A stretch of DNA of 8,842 bases. Source: an uncultured Clostridia bacterium (lineage in GTDB: Bacteria > Bacillota > Clostridia > Christensenellales > Aristaeellaceae). The position numbers and the translations under genes are program-made. Where the stretch lies: NCBI GenBank assembly GCA_934647305.1, contig CAKUFI010000097.1, positions 1 to 8,842 on the forward strand, in the 5' to 3' direction. Within the stretch, counting starts at the first letter, position 1. Each line of letters starts with the position of its first letter. The notes under the pieces were generated by a model. The model ran no database searches and was not told the DNA's origin. It saw nothing but the letters and a program-made list of their open reading frames with translations. Below are positions 1 through 7,823 of the stretch, piece after piece.

Positions 1-37
1 CCTCAGGGGAATCGCTTCCCTGCAGGCCGTCAGGCCT

Positions 38-85
38 GTGGGTGGGGTCTGGGGAGGCGCGCGCCGTTCAGGCCGCCCTCCCCAG
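38..85 (+). repeat. G-rich dispersed repeat, left copy of a 48-nt inverted repeat
   Basis: This 48-nt segment begins GTGGGTGGGGTCTGGGGAGG and ends in CCTCCCCAG. It matches the reverse complement of 8794-8841 with one difference (A at 70, where the other copy gives G). It holds its own 9-bp stem, CTGGGGAGG at 49-57 with CCTCCCCAG at 77-85. A diverged third copy lies at 194-239. Several copies in spacers, an internal palindrome and no coding content fit a REP- or MITE-like dispersed intergenic element. The three G-runs at the start could also support a weak G-quadruplex. What the element does is not shown by the sequence. Confidence 0.75.
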
Positions 86-193
86 TATCCCCGACGCTGA
101 GCGGCAATATCGCCGCAGCGTCGGGCAGGCTACGTCTTCCTGCCGCATCTGACGAGAGGCACCCGCATTCCGCCGCGCCTGGCCGGTTCCTTC

Positions 194-239
194 GGTGGGG
201 GTCTGGGGGAGCGCGAAGCGCATGCGGAGCCTCCCCCAG
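194..239 (+). repeat. Diverged third copy of the G-rich repeat
   Basis: It begins GGTGGGGGTCTGGGGGAG, close to the opening of the copy at 38-85. It ends in CTCCCCCAG, so 203-211 and 231-239 form a perfect 9-bp stem. The loop sequence differs from that of the end copies. It lies 36 bases before the small membrane gene and has no T-run, so it is not an obvious terminator. Confidence 0.6.
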
Positions 240-275
240 CCCGCCGCACTATATCTCCCGCGAAAGGAGTATCCT

Positions 276-494
276 ATGAAACGATTTTTGCCTCTATTGT
301 GCCTTGTTGTGATCCTGCTGTACCTGGTCAGCATCGGCCTGTTTTTCATGAGAAACCTGCCGGCCGCCTTCCTGTGCTTCGGGATTTCAACCTTCCTGGG
401 CATACTGATCTATCTGGCCAACCTGAACGAGCGCAGCCGCCGTCAGCGCGAGGAGCTGGAGGCGCAGCAGTCCGCGCAGGAGCCCAAAAAATGA
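276..494 (+). CDS. Small two-helix membrane protein, hypothetical
   Basis: This predicted 72-residue protein is not one I recognise. Residues about 4-25 and 28-48 are strongly hydrophobic and would form two membrane helices joined by a tight turn (RNLP). The rest, from residue 51, is a charged, polar tail rich in Arg, Glu, Gln and Lys that probably sits in the cytoplasm. There are two cysteines (9 and 34), both in or near membrane segments. The ATG at 276 is chosen because AAAGGAGT at 263-270 sits at ideal distance upstream. The same frame is open back to 195, but a start there would have no ribosome site and would put repeat DNA into the protein. A good terminator follows directly, so it is probably a single-gene unit or the end of one. 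The function is unknown; small proteins of this form are common in Firmicutes. Confidence 0.65.
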   Translation: MKRFLPLLCLVVILLYLVSIGLFFMRNLPAAFLCFGISTFLGILIYLANLNERSRRQREELEAQQSAQEPKK

Positions 495-504
495 CGCAGA
501 CAGA

Positions 505-536
505 CCCCGGAGCATATGTTCCGGGGCCTGTTTTTT
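505..536 (+). terminator. Intrinsic terminator after the small membrane gene
   Basis: The stem CCCCGGAGC at 505-513 pairs with 518-526 (one G-T), with loop ATAT. CCTG and a run of six T (531-536) follow. It lies 10 bases after the stop codon at 494. The facing gene on the minus strand ends at 550, so the same hairpin may help stop transcription from that side. In that direction the T-run is about 15 bases away, so it is weaker. Confidence 0.85.
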
Positions 537-549
537 GCTGTATGGAGAC

Positions 550-1509
550 TCAGATCGTGCCGCTGAGGGTACGGCGCATGAGCTCGGACATGTTCACCCA
601 CTCCACGCGGTCGGACAGGTGGGTTCTCATGCGCTCGCAGACCAGGCGCAGGGCGCGCAGGCCGGTTCTGCGGCCGTTGGAGAACAGGGACTGCCAGTGG
701 GTGAGCAGCACGGGCGGGCAGCCGGCCTCGACCAGCTCGATCAGATCGCCCGCCTTGCCGTCCGCGGTGATGTAGTGGTCGGCGGTGCGCCGAACCAGCT
801 CGTCAGACGTATCCGTGGTGTCAATGCACGACCAGAAGTAGTCGGTAAACGTGCCGAAAATGGACACCAGCCGCCTGCCGTCTTCATTGAGCACCAGCTG
901 CGGGCGAGCCTCGGGGCAGTGGCGGCGGCTGTGCAGGAAGTACCACGCGTCCTTCACGCCCAGCACCTGATCGAAGGCGCGGGAGATTGCCTGCTGATAC
1001 TCGCCCTCGTTGGTGCTGCCGAAGTCCCAGGGGGAGGTCACGCCGGTCGGGGTCAGTCCGGCCTGATCGAGCAGCTCAACCGCCCGGGCGATATAAGGCG
1101 TGAGCGTTTCGCGGGTCTGCCCCACACACCATTCCTTTTCATTCATGGGCAGGATCTCACCGGTGGCCAGGTCAATGGCGCCCGCGTGGGTGAGAATCTC
1201 GGGGCAGATGTCGAAATACGGCATGATTCGAGTGCGGACGGTCGAAATCCAGTCAACCAGCGTTTCCTCGCTGACGCCCTTCAGGCCGTGAACCAGGTCG
1301 CCCTGGCACCCGGGCATGGGCACTACTGAGAACTTGCCGCCCAGGCCGTACTCCTCGACCAGGCTGCAAAAGTCATACAGCATGTCGTTGGGGACGAAGG
1401 GCAGCAGCTTCTGCCCGTCCGCCAGCGTGTGGCCGGGGACATGGTGATAGTATACATGAATACCGGGAGCCGGATCGTCGATGATGATGGACACCGGGAG
1501 TTTGCTCAT
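550..1509 (-). CDS. Polysaccharide-deacetylase-like barrel protein, substrate unknown
   Basis: This 319-residue protein has no signal peptide or membrane segment, so it is probably cytoplasmic. The N-terminus reads SIIIDDPAPG (residues 7-16), a beta strand ending in a paired aspartate (D11, D12), like the first metal-binding motif of NodB-type deacetylases. Other candidate active-site positions are H108 in EILTHAGA and H271 in PVLLTHWQSLFSNG. Alternating hydrophobic strands and helices fit a (beta/alpha) barrel of the glycoside hydrolase/deacetylase superfamily. It lacks the usual full set of NodB motifs, so catalytic activity is an inference. The start is set by AAGGAGGG at 1518-1525, eight bases before the ATG; a promoter lies just upstream. 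It appears to be transcribed alone, back-to-back with the ppdK terminator. An alternative is a non-catalytic barrel or a hydrolase of the same fold. Confidence 0.7.
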   Translation of the reverse strand: MSKLPVSIIIDDPAPGIHVYYHHVPGHTLADGQKLLPFVPNDMLYDFCSLVEEYGLGGKFSVVPMPGCQGDLVHGLKGVSEETLVDWISTVRTRIMPYFDICPEILTHAGAIDLATGEILPMNEKEWCVGQTRETLTPYIARAVELLDQAGLTPTGVTSPWDFGSTNEGEYQQAISRAFDQVLGVKDAWYFLHSRRHCPEARPQLVLNEDGRRLVSIFGTFTDYFWSCIDTTDTSDELVRRTADHYITADGKAGDLIELVEAGCPPVLLTHWQSLFSNGRRTGLRALRLVCERMRTHLSDRVEWVNMSELMRRTLSGTI

Positions 1510-1557
1510 GGCACAGGCCCTCCTTCTGATGAACGCTTGATGATGCGCTTCGGGTTC

Positions 1558-1587
1558 ATTATAGCATACCGAAGCGGGCGGTGTAAA
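1558..1587 (-). promoter_or_regulatory. Sigma-A promoter of the barrel-protein gene
   Basis: Reading the minus strand, TTTACA (1582-1587) is followed after 18 bases by a perfect TATAAT (1558-1563). Transcription would start near 1551 and give a leader of about 40 nt with the strong ribosome site. The -35 box begins only four bases beyond the T-run of the ppdK terminator. Confidence 0.75.
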
Positions 1588-1590
1588 CTG

Positions 1591-1634
1591 AAAAAGCTGC
1601 GCCTGCCGCAGAACGTCGATTCTGCGGCAGGCGC
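1591..1634 (-). terminator. Intrinsic terminator of ppdK
   Basis: A perfect 15-bp inverted repeat, GCGCCTGCCGCAGAA at 1599-1613 with its complement at 1620-1634, has a 6-nt loop. On the minus strand it is followed by AGC and five T (1591-1595). It starts 18 bases after the ppdK stop codon. The T-run lies on the minus strand only, which fixes the direction. Confidence 0.92.
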
Positions 1635-1652
1635 TGTGATTTTGTTTGCGGT

Positions 1653-4286
<2,634 letters not shown>

Positions 4287-4305
4287 TCGATTTCCTCCTT
4301 GTTTT

Positions 4306-4323
4306 CTGCGGTGCCTACCGCAG
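4306..4323 (-). promoter_or_regulatory. Hairpin in the ppdK 5' leader
   Basis: CTGCGG at 4306-4311 pairs with CCGCAG at 4318-4323 around a 6-nt loop, ending six bases before the ribosome site. A second small inverted repeat, GTCG/CGAC around a 5-nt loop, lies at 4329-4341. Together they fill much of the ~70-nt leader. They may affect translation start or mRNA stability. No riboswitch class is recognised and there is no T-run, so this is not a terminator. Confidence 0.4.
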
Positions 4324-4364
4324 GAGTGTCGCTTTTCGACCTCGTATTTCGTGTTACGTTCTTC

Positions 4365-4392
4365 ATTATAACACAATTCTCCAGTAATGCAA
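4365..4392 (-). promoter_or_regulatory. Promoter of ppdK
   Basis: On the minus strand, TTGCAT (4387-4392) is followed after 16 bases by a perfect TATAAT (4365-4370). TG sits one base before the -10, making an extended -10 (TGTTATAAT). An A/T tract (eight A at 4405-4412 on the plus strand) lies upstream, where an UP element would be. Transcription should begin near 4358. This supports the start at 4286 over the longer reading frame. Confidence 0.8.
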
Positions 4393-4477
4393 GTAGTTTC
4401 CCGCAAAAAAAAGCTAGTATACGCCGTTTTTTTCGCAATCCTGTGCTAATGCAGGCTGAGCCTGCAGGCGGTGCTAG

Positions 4478-4586
4478 CGCCGGCCAAGCGCATCCTTCGG
4501 CCATAAACCAGAGCCTCAGGATGCTCCGTGGTCTGAAAACTCTGCGCTCCTGCCCCACAACTCGCTGCCGCGCATCCTATCGACGA
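4478..4586. repeat. Structured repeat unit 1
   Basis: The unit runs from CGCCGGCCAA (4478-4487) to CTATCGACGA (4577-4586). Its core hairpin is GCATCCT (4490-4496) paired with AGGATGC (4518-4524). A two-base internal loop and an inner GGC/GCC stem (4499-4501 with 4513-4515) enclose the 11-nt loop CATAAACCAGA. The tail contains GAAAACTC and CCCCACAACT, which reappear in altered form in unit 2. The strand of any RNA product cannot be decided because the stems contain no G-U pairs. Confidence 0.6.
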
Positions 4587-4653
4587 CTGTCGGCCGCCAT
4601 AAACTAAAGCGGCCGAAGTCTGCGGATTTCCAGAAGTCCTCCGGAAATCACGC
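4585..4653. repeat. Hairpin pair between the two structured units
   Basis: The first hairpin is CGGCCGC (4591-4597) with GCGGCCG (4609-4615) around the loop CATAAACTAAA. It is extended by an outer GACT/AGTC pairing (4585-4588 with 4617-4620) across a small internal loop. This is the same plan and loop length as the hairpins in the flanking units. The second hairpin is GCGGATTTCC (4622-4631) with GGAAATC-A-CGC (4643-4653), also with an 11-nt loop, which contains CCTCC (4638-4642). Confidence 0.55.
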
Positions 4654-4764
4654 GCCGGCCAAACGAATCTGTCGGCCATAAGTCAGAGCCATCAGATTCT
4701 TCGTTCGTCAGAAACTCGAGGCTGTACCCCATAACTGGTAAGAGCATGGTTCTTCTATCGACGA
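4653..4764. repeat. Structured repeat unit 2
   Basis: This is a diverged copy of the unit at 4478-4586, offset by 175 bases and bounded by the same CGCCGGCCAA and CTATCGACGA. Its core hairpin is GAATCTG (4665-4671) with CAGATTC (4693-4699), inner stem GGC/GCC (4674-4676 with 4688-4690), and loop CATAAGTCAGA. The outer stem differs from unit 1 at three positions on each side, and all three changes restore base pairing. Confidence 0.6.
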
Positions 4765-4802
4765 GTCGACCGTGCCGACAGCCACCTGCCGCCTGCACGA
4801 CA

Positions 4803-4834
4803 AAACCGCCCCACGCAATCGCATGGGGCGGTTT
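4803..4834 (-). terminator. Terminator of the alpha-galactosidase gene
   Basis: AAACCGCCCCA at 4803-4813 pairs perfectly with 4824-4834 (11 bp), with a 10-nt loop that can add two more pairs. It begins five bases after the stop codon at 4840. On the minus strand the 3' arm ends in four T. The tail is short but the stem is strong and well placed. The near-symmetry could let it act on both strands. Confidence 0.8.
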
Positions 4835-4839
4835 CCCGG

Positions 4840-6597
4840 TTATTCCTTCGTCAGCTGAATCAGGCCGCACTCGGGCACGGGCAGGGAGACGAGGCCGTCC
4901 AGGAAGAGGGTTTCCTCGCGGACGATTTCGCCGGTGCAGTCGCGCACGACGGCCTTCCACTGGGCGCTCTCGGGGAAGCGCGCGAGCAGCTCGCGTCCGG
5001 CGTTTGCGCTGACGAGCGTGACCTCGCGCAGGCCCTCGGGCACCTCCACGAGGTAGCCCTTCTCGTAGCAGGCGATGACGGCGCGGCCGTTCTTCTGGGC
5101 GCGCACGGCGGGGTAGAGCATCTGCGGGCACTCGGCGCAGATCGGCGTATCGACCAGCAGCTCATGCTCGCGGGTCATGAATTCGGTCCAAAAGCGGATG
5201 GCCTTCACGTGCTCCTCGGGCACGCGATCCAGGCGCGCGGAGAACTGCACGGTGCTGAAGAGCACGTTTTCGATCTGGCAGACCGCGTTTTCGACCCGAT
5301 CGTTGACGTGCCAGACCAGCATGTCCGAATGCGCGGCGGTATCCCCGCACAGAAGGCGGATGTCCACCATGCCGATGCGGTTGGTGGAGGTGGTGAACGG
5401 GCAGTCGCCCACGCGGAACATGTTGCCGAACTCGCGCATGACCGGGCCGATGTAGCTCTGGCGGAATTCGATGAGCACGTCGGGCTTGATCGCGGTCAGG
5501 GTCTTCATCACGTCCACCATCAGTCGGCGCACCGCGTCCTCCAGAATCACGTAGTCCATGCCCTCGCGGAAGGCGGGCGTATTCTCGGTCATGTGGAAGG
5601 AATCGATGAAGTCCAGCTTGAAGCCGTCCAAATCCCACTCCCTGAGCGCGCGCTCGTACAGGTCGATCAGGTAGGCGCGCACCTCGGGATAGCGCGGGTC
5701 GAGCGTGTAGGCGCTCGGGCGGTCGATGTACTCCAGCGTCTTGCCCTCGAAGCGCCTGGCCGCCTCGGAGTACTTTCCAACGAAGGGCACGCTGTACCAC
5801 AGCACATACTTGAGGCCCATGTCGTGCACCCGGGCCACGTGCGCCGCCATGTCCGCGATCTTCGCGTGCGCGGGCTGCCAGTCGCCGCAGTAGGCATAGC
5901 CGCGGGCGTTGTCCTCGGTCTGCCAGCCGTCGTCCACGATCACCGTCTTCAGGCCCAGTTCGGCCGCGCGGGCACACTCGGCCTCGACCTCTTTTTCGTA
6001 GACCTCCTGATGGAAGGAATACCAGAACGAGTACAGGGGACGCTTCGCCGCCTCGGGCACGCGCATCGGCGGGTACTTCTCCTCCCACCACTTCGAGACC
6101 GCGCGGATCGCGTCCTCATACCGGCAGTCGGTCTCGTCCAGCCACAGCGTGACCGTATAGCTGTTGGTCTCGCCCGTGCCGTCCAGCGGGATGACGAAGC
6201 GCATGCTCAGCAGACCGTTTTCCTCCACCGCACCCAGATACCGCTCGATGAGCGTCGTGCAGTCGTCCAGGGCCACCGTCAGACGGTTCATCCCCGCGTC
6301 GTTGTAAAAGACCTGAATCGGCGCCTGCGAGGAGATCTTGCTGGTCTGCAGGCAGCCCCAGTCGGGCTTGAGCGCGCGGTCGGTATGACAGGAGGTGTGC
6401 CACTGATACTGAATGTCCACCAGCTCCTTGACGCACTCGAGCGTCAGGCTGGGCTTCTCCGCCTTCATCGCGTCCTCTGGGTTCCAGGTCAGCGAAAAGA
6501 CGTGCTTCACCCGCGCGCCCTCCCGCGTCTGGCTGTGGCTGATCTGCGCCTCCATGCTCACCTTCGCGCGCACCGCGCCAAATAACTGCTCCTTCAT
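4840..6597 (-). CDS. GH36-like alpha-galactosidase (melibiase family)
   Basis: This 585-residue protein has no signal peptide and should act in the cytoplasm, releasing terminal alpha-galactose from imported oligosaccharides. Residues 1-175 form the beta-rich N-terminal part. About 185-480 form the catalytic barrel: SFWYSFHQEVY (190-200), TVIVDDGWQ (218-226), KYVLWYSVPFVGKY (263-276), then DLDGFKLDFIDSF (322-334) with D329 the likely nucleophile. D398 in RVGDCPFT is the likely acid/base. A small C-terminal beta domain follows. The VDDGW and FKLDF motifs are typical of clan GH-D. The protein is shorter than the ~720-residue GH36 enzymes, so the exact subfamily and substrate are uncertain. The ATG at 6597 is chosen for AAAGGTGGA (6607-6615); the frame runs on to 6648, but that lies upstream of the predicted transcription start. 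No sugar transporter or other galactose gene is adjacent. Confidence 0.85.
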   Translation of the reverse strand: MKEQLFGAVRAKVSMEAQISHSQTREGARVKHVFSLTWNPEDAMKAEKPSLTLECVKELVDIQYQWHTSCHTDRALKPDWGCLQTSKISSQAPIQVFYNDAGMNRLTVALDDCTTLIERYLGAVEENGLLSMRFVIPLDGTGETNSYTVTLWLDETDCRYEDAIRAVSKWWEEKYPPMRVPEAAKRPLYSFWYSFHQEVYEKEVEAECARAAELGLKTVIVDDGWQTEDNARGYAYCGDWQPAHAKIADMAAHVARVHDMGLKYVLWYSVPFVGKYSEAARRFEGKTLEYIDRPSAYTLDPRYPEVRAYLIDLYERALREWDLDGFKLDFIDSFHMTENTPAFREGMDYVILEDAVRRLMVDVMKTLTAIKPDVLIEFRQSYIGPVMREFGNMFRVGDCPFTTSTNRIGMVDIRLLCGDTAAHSDMLVWHVNDRVENAVCQIENVLFSTVQFSARLDRVPEEHVKAIRFWTEFMTREHELLVDTPICAECPQMLYPAVRAQKNGRAVIACYEKGYLVEVPEGLREVTLVSANAGRELLARFPESAQWKAVVRDCTGEIVREETLFLDGLVSLPVPECGLIQLTKE

Positions 6598-6631
6598 CTG
6601 CGTTCCACCTTTCCAGTGAATTCCCGCTCTT

Positions 6632-6660
6632 ATTGTAACGTATTTCACTCACGATTGCAA
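6632..6660 (-). promoter_or_regulatory. Promoter of the alpha-galactosidase gene
   Basis: On the minus strand, TTGCAA (6655-6660) and TACAAT (6632-6637) are separated by exactly 17 bases. Transcription would start near 6625 and give a leader of about 28 nt carrying the ribosome site. I looked for a catabolite (CcpA) operator and did not find a convincing one. Confidence 0.75.
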
Positions 6661-6721
6661 GAGGGCTTCGCAAGGTGTCTTCGCCAGCGCCGCATTCGGG
6701 AGCTGGCAGCCTGTAAAGCGC

Positions 6722-6751
6722 AAAAAAACGCTCCACACAGCCGCATGGAGC
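6722..6751 (-). terminator. Minus-strand intrinsic terminator
   Basis: GCTCCA at 6730-6735 pairs with TGGAGC at 6746-6751 around a 10-nt loop. On the minus strand it is followed by G and seven T (6722-6728). It would end transcripts coming from the hemolysin III gene, about 280 bases after its stop codon, leaving both long direct repeats in the 3' untranslated region. It also insulates the galactosidase promoter. Confidence 0.75.
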
Positions 6752-6840
6752 AGTTGGCCGGTCTTGCGCGAATAAAAACCACGCCGCATTCGGGGAATCA
6801 CATCTCTATTCTCGTTTTGCTGTGCGGATCATAGTGCCTT
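6743..6840. repeat. 98-bp direct repeat, copy 1
   Basis: It begins GCATGGAGCAGTTGGC and includes TCTTGCGCGAA, GCATTCGGGGAATCACATCT and GCGGATCA. It matches 6881-6976 with roughly a dozen substitutions and a two-base length difference, close to 88 percent identity by eye. The first nine bases of this copy form one arm of the terminator at 6722-6751. Confidence 0.8.
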
Positions 6841-6880
6841 CCGAAAGCGGGAGTCGGCAGTGCCATGAGGTTTTCGGTGC

Positions 6881-6976
6881 GCATGGAGCAGTTGGCAGGT
6901 CTTGCGCGAAAAATCCACGCTGCATTCGGGGAATCACATCTCTGTTCCCGTCTTGTTATGCGGATCAAAGTGCTTT
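6881..6976. repeat. 98-bp direct repeat, copy 2
   Basis: This is the second copy, 138 bases from the first. The sequence before it (CGGGAGTCGGCAG, 6849-6861) also resembles that before copy 1 (CGGGAGCTGGCAG, 6698-6710). The duplicated unit may therefore be about 140 bp with a variable stretch in the middle. Unlike copy 1, it has no GCTCCA arm or T-run, so it lacks the terminator. Confidence 0.8.
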
Positions 6977-6987
6977 TCGGGAGAGCT

Positions 6988-7021
6988 CGAGAGGGGCTTT
7001 TCTCAGAAAAGCCGCCTCTCG
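6988..7021 (-). other. Long stem-loop just after the hemolysin III gene
   Basis: CGAGAGG-GGCTTTT (6988-7001) pairs with AAAAGCC-G-CCTCTCG (7007-7021), about 14 bp with one bulged base and a 5-nt loop. It starts ten bases after the stop codon. No T-run follows on either strand, so it is not a standard terminator. It may protect the mRNA 3' end or act as a weak pause site before the terminator at 6722-6751. Confidence 0.5.
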
Positions 7022-7031
7022 AACGTACTTC

Positions 7032-7706
7032 CTACAGCACGAAGAGCAGGATGCACAGGGCGTGGCAGACGCTGCCTCCCACGACGAAGAGGTGGAAGAC
7101 GGAGTGCATGTAGCGTCGGCCCTTGGCGCGCTGATAGATGACCGCGCCGACGGTGTAGAGCACGCCGCCGCACAGCAGCAGCGCGCAGCCGCCGGGGCCG
7201 AGGGCGTAGTAGGTCTGGGGCGCGGCGAAGAGTATGCACCAGCCCATGGCGAGGTAGCAGATCATGGACACGACGCGATACCTGGCAAGGTCGATGGCGT
7301 TGAGCAGTATGCCCACGGCGGCCGCCGCCCACACCACGCCGAACACCGACCAGCCCAGCGCCGGAAAGTGCGCGCGCAGAGCGACCAGCGCGATGGGGGT
7401 ATAGGTGCCCGCAATGAGCAGGAAAATGCTGCAGTGGTCGATCACCTGGAACACGCGCTTGGCCATCAGGTTGGGCCTGAGGCCGTGATAGATGCTGGAC
7501 ATGGTGTACAGGATCACCATGCTCGCGCCGTAGATGGCCGCCCCCACGACCGCATAGGCATTGTGGTGCAGCGCCGCGATGACCACACCCAGCGCCAGCG
7601 TGGCCACGCCCAGCGCGCCGCCCACGATGTGCGACACCATGTTGAAGATTTCCTCGCCGCGCGTATAGGCGGGCAGCACGCGATCCCTGAGCTTCGTTCG
7701 TTTCAT
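7032..7706 (-). CDS. Hemolysin III / PAQR family membrane protein
   Basis: This 224-residue integral membrane protein has about seven hydrophobic helices, the usual size and form of the family (TrhA, YqfA and YplQ in other bacteria; related to adiponectin receptors). Family motifs are all present: GEEIFNMVSHIVGG (17-30), MSSIYHGL (69-76), IDHCSIFLLIAGTYTP (89-104), YLAMGWCIL (151-159) and HSVFHLFVVGGSVCH (201-215). H74 together with H201 and H205 (an HxxxH pair) would bind zinc, by analogy with the PAQR fold. Despite the name, most members are not shown to be toxins; roles in membrane fluidity or lipid balance have been described for relatives. The start is set by GGGAGG at 7716-7721. It is divergent from the MerR-type gene, which may or may not control it. 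The sequence is intact. Confidence 0.92.
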   Translation of the reverse strand: MKRTKLRDRVLPAYTRGEEIFNMVSHIVGGALGVATLALGVVIAALHHNAYAVVGAAIYGASMVILYTMSSIYHGLRPNLMAKRVFQVIDHCSIFLLIAGTYTPIALVALRAHFPALGWSVFGVVWAAAAVGILLNAIDLARYRVVSMICYLAMGWCILFAAPQTYYALGPGGCALLLCGGVLYTVGAVIYQRAKGRRYMHSVFHLFVVGGSVCHALCILLFVL

Positions 7707-7823
7707 CAGTCTTTTCCTCCCGGTCGTTTGTCATGGCCTGAGTATAGCCCGCCCGGCGCGAAAAGACCACCCCTGAATCGTGACGGGCGCTCTACGATCG
7801 CTTTTTGAACCGTAGAGTCGCGG

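Larger units (their letters stand above)
1..275. other. Non-coding, hairpin-rich leader region
   Basis: No convincing gene is seen here. The stretch is a chain of short inverted repeats. They are 4-10/16-22 (7 bp with one G-T), 23-28/33-38 (CAGGCC/GGCCTG), 49-57/77-85, 91-99/116-124 (CCGACGCTG/CAGCGTCGG, extended inwards by CGGC/GCCG), 125-129/139-143 and 203-211/231-239. It contains two copies of the G-rich repeat described separately. None of the hairpins has a T-run that would mark an intrinsic terminator. No clear promoter for the small gene at 276 is visible; TATATC at 250-255 has no usable -35 partner. An open frame on the minus strand crosses the region but has no family-like features. 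Confidence 0.6.
4393..4839. other. Structured intergenic region between galactosidase and ppdK
   Basis: About 450 bases contain no credible gene. From left to right it holds an A8 (4405-4412) and T7 (4427-4433) pair near the ppdK promoter; a hairpin TGCAGG/CCTGCA inside the palindrome 4450-4466; two diverged ~110-nt repeat units (4478-4586 and 4653-4764) with a further hairpin pair between them (4585-4653); and the terminator of the galactosidase gene (4803-4834). A minus-strand open frame at 4446-4679 repeats short peptides (ALVYG) only because it crosses the DNA repeats. No clear promoter for a free-standing RNA is seen on either strand. Confidence 0.6.
6661..7031. other. Repeat-rich intergenic region downstream of the hemolysin III gene
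   Basis: About 370 bases without a credible gene. Contents: a partial repeat containing CGCCGCATTCGGGAG (6689-6703), a minus-strand terminator (6722-6751), two ~98-bp direct repeats (6743-6840 and 6881-6976), a short CCATG/CATGG inverted repeat (6863-6867 with 6882-6886), and a long stem-loop next to the hemolysin III stop codon (6988-7021). The motif CCGCATTCGGG, or TGCATTCGGG in the last copy, occurs three times. Short open frames on the plus strand differ in their peptides despite the DNA similarity, so they are unlikely to be translated. Confidence 0.6.

Noticed and set aside
4287..4406. N-terminal extension of PPDK
   Set aside because: It would start upstream of the predicted -10 box. 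The internal ATG at 4286 has a strong ribosome site and gives the normal family length and residue numbering.
4405..4433. A8 and T7 tracts as a terminator
   Set aside because: The pairing would be an A-T stem with a 14-nt loop and no GC core. An upstream promoter element or curved DNA is more likely.
4446..4679. Minus-strand 77-codon frame with repeated ALVYG peptides
   Set aside because: The peptide repeats come from the DNA hairpin repeats. There is no ribosome site, and the changes between copies follow base pairing rather than codons.
5164..6585. A 473-codon open frame on the plus strand opposite the galactosidase
   Set aside because: Same kind of antisense shadow, with a composition unlike a folded protein, while the minus strand has well-known motifs.
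6638..6660. CcpA (cre) site near the galactosidase promoter
   Set aside because: TGAAATACGTTACA resembles a cre site but is out of register at the central CG, so it does not fit the consensus.
6743..6976. Possible CRISPR array
   Set aside because: Only two long copies of ~98 bp, with many differences and no short regular repeats or spacers; no cas genes.
6988..7021. Terminator of the hemolysin III gene
   Set aside because: The stem is strong but neither strand has a T-run after it. It is listed as a stem-loop only.
6822..7808. 328-codon plus-strand frame across the repeats and the hemolysin III gene
   Set aside because: It is antisense to a clear seven-helix membrane protein, and its peptide has no recognisable domain.
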